Shown in pieces: positions 61,308 through 64,000 of a DNA stretch of 64,000 nt. The notes under the pieces are model-generated. The model saw nothing but the letters and a program-made list of their open reading frames with translations, made no database searches and was not told the DNA's origin. The stretch comes from Methanolacinia paynteri. GTDB taxonomy: Archaea; Halobacteriota; Methanomicrobia; Methanomicrobiales; Methanomicrobiaceae. The stretch covers positions 191,820-255,819 of the forward strand of contig NZ_KN360928.1 of assembly GCF_000784355.1 (NCBI RefSeq), written 5' to 3'. Both the position numbers and the translations under genes were made by a program. Each line of letters starts with the position of its first letter. The stretch's first letter is position 1.

Positions 61308-62051
61308 ATGAATTTTCAGGATCTTGTAACGATATCGCAGGGGCCCCTGGGCATTATGAATCCTTTTTCACAGGAAAAGGCCCTGCTGGCAGGAGAGATG
61401 GCACGCCTTTCGGAAGGCATGACCGTCATCGACTTCGGATGCGGCAACGGAACACTCCTCGGCATATGGGGGCGTTCGTTCGGAGTCTGCGGGACAGGTA
61501 TTGAGATCAGGGAGGAAGCCTGCTCCAATGCGGGAGAACTCCTTGCAAAGCTCGATCTTTCGGAAAATATTCATGTTTTTCTTGCCGACGCCTCCTTATA
61601 CGATCCTGAAGATGAAACATATAACGTTGCGGTATCATTCGGAGCATCCCAGATCTGGGGCGGGATACCGGATGCAATCTCTTCGATGAAGAGTTTCCTG
61701 AAACCTGACGGGATCATAATCATCGGTGAAAGGTACTGGAAGAAAGACTCGGTTGCAGCCGAATTTTCAAGGGAATGGCCCGAGATCATGACTGAATACG
61801 AGATCCTCCAGTCCGCTAGGGAGAACGGATACGACATCACGAGGGTCATACGATCCAGTGAAGACGAGTGGGACGATTACGAGTCTTCCATATGGGAGAA
61901 CTGCCTCGACTGGATGACTGAAAATCCTGATCATCCTGAAAAAGACGAGGTTTACAATTATTTCCTGAGAATCCAGGATGAATACCTCGCATATGGAAGA
62001 GAATACATCGGCTGGGCGGCATACATCCTGGTGCCATCTCTTTCACCATAA
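61308..62051 (+). CDS. SAM-dependent methyltransferase (class I)
   Basis: A 247-residue protein with the class I methyltransferase fold. TVIDFGCGNGTLLG is motif I (about residues 40-53), GTGIEIREEACSNA the acidic end of strand 2, and IHVFLADASLY motif II; FLKPDGIIIIGERYW gives strand 5. Small-molecule or protein substrates cannot be told apart. The start ATG at 61308 has no strong ribosome site. The ACT-MBL gene begins 11 bases downstream, so the two are co-transcribed. Confidence 0.88.
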   Translation: MNFQDLVTISQGPLGIMNPFSQEKALLAGEMARLSEGMTVIDFGCGNGTLLGIWGRSFGVCGTGIEIREEACSNAGELLAKLDLSENIHVFLADASLYDPEDETYNVAVSFGASQIWGGIPDAISSMKSFLKPDGIIIIGERYWKKDSVAAEFSREWPEIMTEYEILQSARENGYDITRVIRSSEDEWDDYESSIWENCLDWMTENPDHPEKDEVYNYFLRIQDEYLAYGREYIGWAAYILVPSLSP

Positions 62052-62062
62052 GGAGAATTGAT

Positions 62063-63580
62063 ATGAACAGGTTTTCTTTTGTTGCGCACATTCCCGATAC
62101 ACGCCAGTCTTTACAGACAGCATCACAGATTATCTTCGAAAACAACGGCAATATCAACAGAATTCACTACGACAGGCAGATCGATCCGCATACTGCCTTC
62201 ATAGAGGTGACCTGCACATGCGAAGACTACCAGGCAATAAGGGAAAAGCTGGTCTCAAGCGGATTCCTGAGAACCTCGATCAGGAGCCTCCCTTTCCTCA
62301 AGTTCAAGGTGAAAGTCCCGCATAAAAGCGGCTCCCTGCTTGAATTCCTTAAGATTACCTCCGGGTCCGAAGCCGGAATTACATCGATCGACTTCGACGA
62401 TACAGGCAGCATGCCTGACATCGTTTCCGTCAGCCTGATACTGAATGATACCGGGAAAGCCGAGGAACTGATGAACGTCCTGAGAGATACATATCCAATC
62501 GAAATCCTGGAATACGATGTTACCGGGGAATCGCTCGACAGGACGATATTCTATGTCAGGTTCGCCCAGCAGATCAGGAAATATCTCGAAGACGACAAGG
62601 ACGAGGAGCTCCTCATGGACTTCCTGAAGGATATCAACCATACGGTCCAGGAGCTTACACATCTCGGAAACGATCCCGAGGAGGTCTTCGATAATTATTT
62701 GAGATGCGGTGAATACCTGCAGTCTACGACAGGAAACGGATTCTATGCCGATGTCCAGGAGATAAGGCTGTCGGATTCCCTGACGCTTTTCTGCTTCCAG
62801 CTTCCAGGCGGAGGAAGCATATTCCTTTTTGAAAACCCCGACGAGATCGTGATGATAGATACCGGCTATGGGATATATGCAAAGGATGCACGGAAGCTGT
62901 TCGAGTATTACGGCCTTGATATCGACGGGAAGCTGAAATATATCGTCACGACGCACGGAGATGCCGACCACTGTGGTGCGGGAGGGGCATATGAAGTCAC
63001 TGCGTACATGCACCCTGTGACACTCGAGATCATAAGGAGAGGAAACCGTGCATGGGGATCGAAGAGCGAGAATTCGATCCTCGAACGGGTCTATACAACG
63101 ATGATAGCCCTCTTTTCAAGATGGAACCCCCCGAAGGAGGAGAACATCAGGTTGTTTCCGGGATCTTCCGATGAGTTCAGGTCCATATTTCCAATTATAG
63201 GAAGAATGAATATCGCCGGGGTGGACTTCGAAGTTCTCATAAGCGAAGGCGGACACCAGTCGGGCCAGCTTATCCTCTTCAGCCCGGATAAGGGACTGCT
63301 GTTCACCGCCGACAGCCTGATGAACTTCCACAGCTTTTCAAAAGACAGGAGAACCTACAACTCCATCGCGGACTTCCTTGTTACGTCGGTTAACGTAGAC
63401 AGCGATCTTGCAAGAAACGAGAGAAAGGCGCTTTTGGAGATAGCATCGGAATTCGAGAAGGATACAGGTATGAAATGCCTTGTCTGCGGCGGCCACGGCA
63501 CTATCTCCGTTTTAAATGAGGAAGGAAAGCTCGAAACATACGAGGAGCCCGAGCACTACACGCATAATCTCGTCCAGTGA
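62063..63580 (+). CDS. Metallo-beta-lactamase-fold hydrolase with two ACT domains
   Basis: A 505-residue fusion. Residues 1-75 and 80-150 look like two ACT or ACT-like regulatory units (FSFVAHIPDTRQSL; FKVKVPHKSGSLLEFLKI). After a helical linker (155-225) the MBL domain begins with DEIVMIDTGYG. The metal motif is THGDADH (H298, D300, D302, H303); the usual second His is Asp, as in the ComEC-type HxDxDH variant. Later ligands are H in SEGGHQSG, D in LLFTADSL and H in CGGHGT. A GGAG-type site precedes the ATG. ACT units suggest control by an amino acid (inference). Confidence 0.82.
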   Translation: MNRFSFVAHIPDTRQSLQTASQIIFENNGNINRIHYDRQIDPHTAFIEVTCTCEDYQAIREKLVSSGFLRTSIRSLPFLKFKVKVPHKSGSLLEFLKITSGSEAGITSIDFDDTGSMPDIVSVSLILNDTGKAEELMNVLRDTYPIEILEYDVTGESLDRTIFYVRFAQQIRKYLEDDKDEELLMDFLKDINHTVQELTHLGNDPEEVFDNYLRCGEYLQSTTGNGFYADVQEIRLSDSLTLFCFQLPGGGSIFLFENPDEIVMIDTGYGIYAKDARKLFEYYGLDIDGKLKYIVTTHGDADHCGAGGAYEVTAYMHPVTLEIIRRGNRAWGSKSENSILERVYTTMIALFSRWNPPKEENIRLFPGSSDEFRSIFPIIGRMNIAGVDFEVLISEGGHQSGQLILFSPDKGLLFTADSLMNFHSFSKDRRTYNSIADFLVTSVNVDSDLARNERKALLEIASEFEKDTGMKCLVCGGHGTISVLNEEGKLETYEEPEHYTHNLVQ

Positions 63581-63697
63581 TAACATGGTACTCTAAATTG
63601 GTTTTTGGATCTTTGAATGGGTAGAAGATTAGATACCCCCCACAATAGTGTGCGTTTTCCGGCCGCAGGCCGGCTATCACAAGGCGCAAATCCCTAA

Positions 63698-64000
63698 TTA
63701 TTCCCCGATATAATCGGATATTTTCGTAAGAACATATGTATACACCCACTCCTGGAGAGACTGCTCGTCGAGAGGAGATGATTTTAGTGCAACTGCATAG
63801 CAAAGAGCCAGTGCGTTGTCGAGGTTGTATTCTTCAGGAACTTTAATCTCATCCTGTGGAAGTACCAGGGCAAGATACTCCTCATCTTCGGGTGCGAAGT
63901 CACATTCAATAATCTCGGCATCCCCGATACTTCCGACACCACCGGCGGCCCGGCCTTCCCAGGTATAACTTGAGCTCATGCTCTTCTGCATCGGTGCAAG
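63698..64000 (-). CDS. Unrecognised protein, probably partial at right edge
   Basis: The minus-strand frame runs from the right edge to a stop at 63700-63698. An ATG at 63991 is possible (97 residues), but it has no visible ribosome site and the frame is open to the window end, so the gene may continue beyond. The visible part includes WEGRAAGGVGSIGDAEIIEC, an acidic EDEEYLALVLPQDE, and a C-terminal helix LQEWVYTYVLTKISDYIG. No family recognised. Confidence 0.5.
   Translation of the reverse strand, partial: LAPMQKSMSSSYTWEGRAAGGVGSIGDAEIIECDFAPEDEEYLALVLPQDEIKVPEEYNLDNALALCYAVALKSSPLDEQSLQEWVYTYVLTKISDYIGE

Noticed and set aside
1-64000. CRISPR array, tRNA or rRNA
   Set aside because: No regularly spaced direct repeats, no cloverleaf and no rRNA-like tract were seen in the intergenic regions.

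Overview
The window looks like a chromosomal segment of a methanogenic archaeon, most likely of the order Methanomicrobiales (Methanolacinia/Methanoplanus-like). This is inferred from an Mvh-type [NiFe] hydrogenase, archaeal aspartate-dehydrogenase NAD synthesis, many roadblock/LC7, PEGA, PKD and COG1361 surface proteins, PGF-CTERM tails, archaeal TATA boxes and G-rich ribosome binding sites. No rRNA, tRNA, insertion sequence, phage gene or CRISPR array was seen, so it reads as core plus lineage-specific chromosome rather than a mobile island.

Layout. 1-2056 (+): the end of nadX, then nadA and nadC, giving de novo NAD synthesis from aspartate. 2060-2757 (-): a DUF2178 membrane protein and an XRE regulator behind twin operator-like palindromes. 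2814-4505 (-): a Cache-domain lipoprotein. 4788-14552 (-): the most unusual region. A DtxR-like iron regulator, FeoB and a hydrogenase maturation protease are followed by ten tightly packed genes: a DUF2226-like protein, a membrane roadblock-like protein, a MinD-type ATPase, a tiny membrane/coiled-coil protein, a 2[4Fe-4S] ferredoxin, a V4R-domain protein, the hydrogenase small and large subunits, a roadblock protein and a DUF2226+roadblock fusion. The cluster lacks MvhD, FrhB and Hdr subunits, which suggests a hydrogenase tied to a signalling or positioning module. It ends in a 97-nt structured element that recurs once, also just downstream of an operon (46587-46683).

14752-28214: envelope genes. 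These include a transglutaminase-like lipoprotein, PEGA and PKD proteins, two paralogues that join a PH-like domain to a zinc ribbon, a two-PAS histidine kinase, a PGF-CTERM secreted protein and two stand-alone Yip1 proteins, plus a bacterial-type phosphoglycerate mutase. 28293-41719: a TrmB regulator with a clear operator, two RND/HAE3 exporters (the second with an apparent 5' frameshift), a CHASE4 sensor lacking its phospho-acceptor histidine, a soluble chemoreceptor with CheW, and two COG1361 surface proteins divergent from the second exporter. 42040-46522: a MoxR-DUF58-VWA-BatD-like operon. 47202-49238: a membrane pyrophosphatase. 49516-52561: an iron/cobalamin-type ABC importer.

52575-64000: a triple-META lipoprotein with a palindrome over its start, a DEDDh exonuclease-like protein with a TMEM175 channel homologue, a TPR protein, a pilin-like protein with an OB-fold-like partner, a disordered protein with repeated FYTGFG motifs, a REC-PAS-PAS protein, a DASS anion symporter, a methyltransferase next to an ACT-ACT-metallo-beta-lactamase fusion, and a partial unknown gene at the edge.
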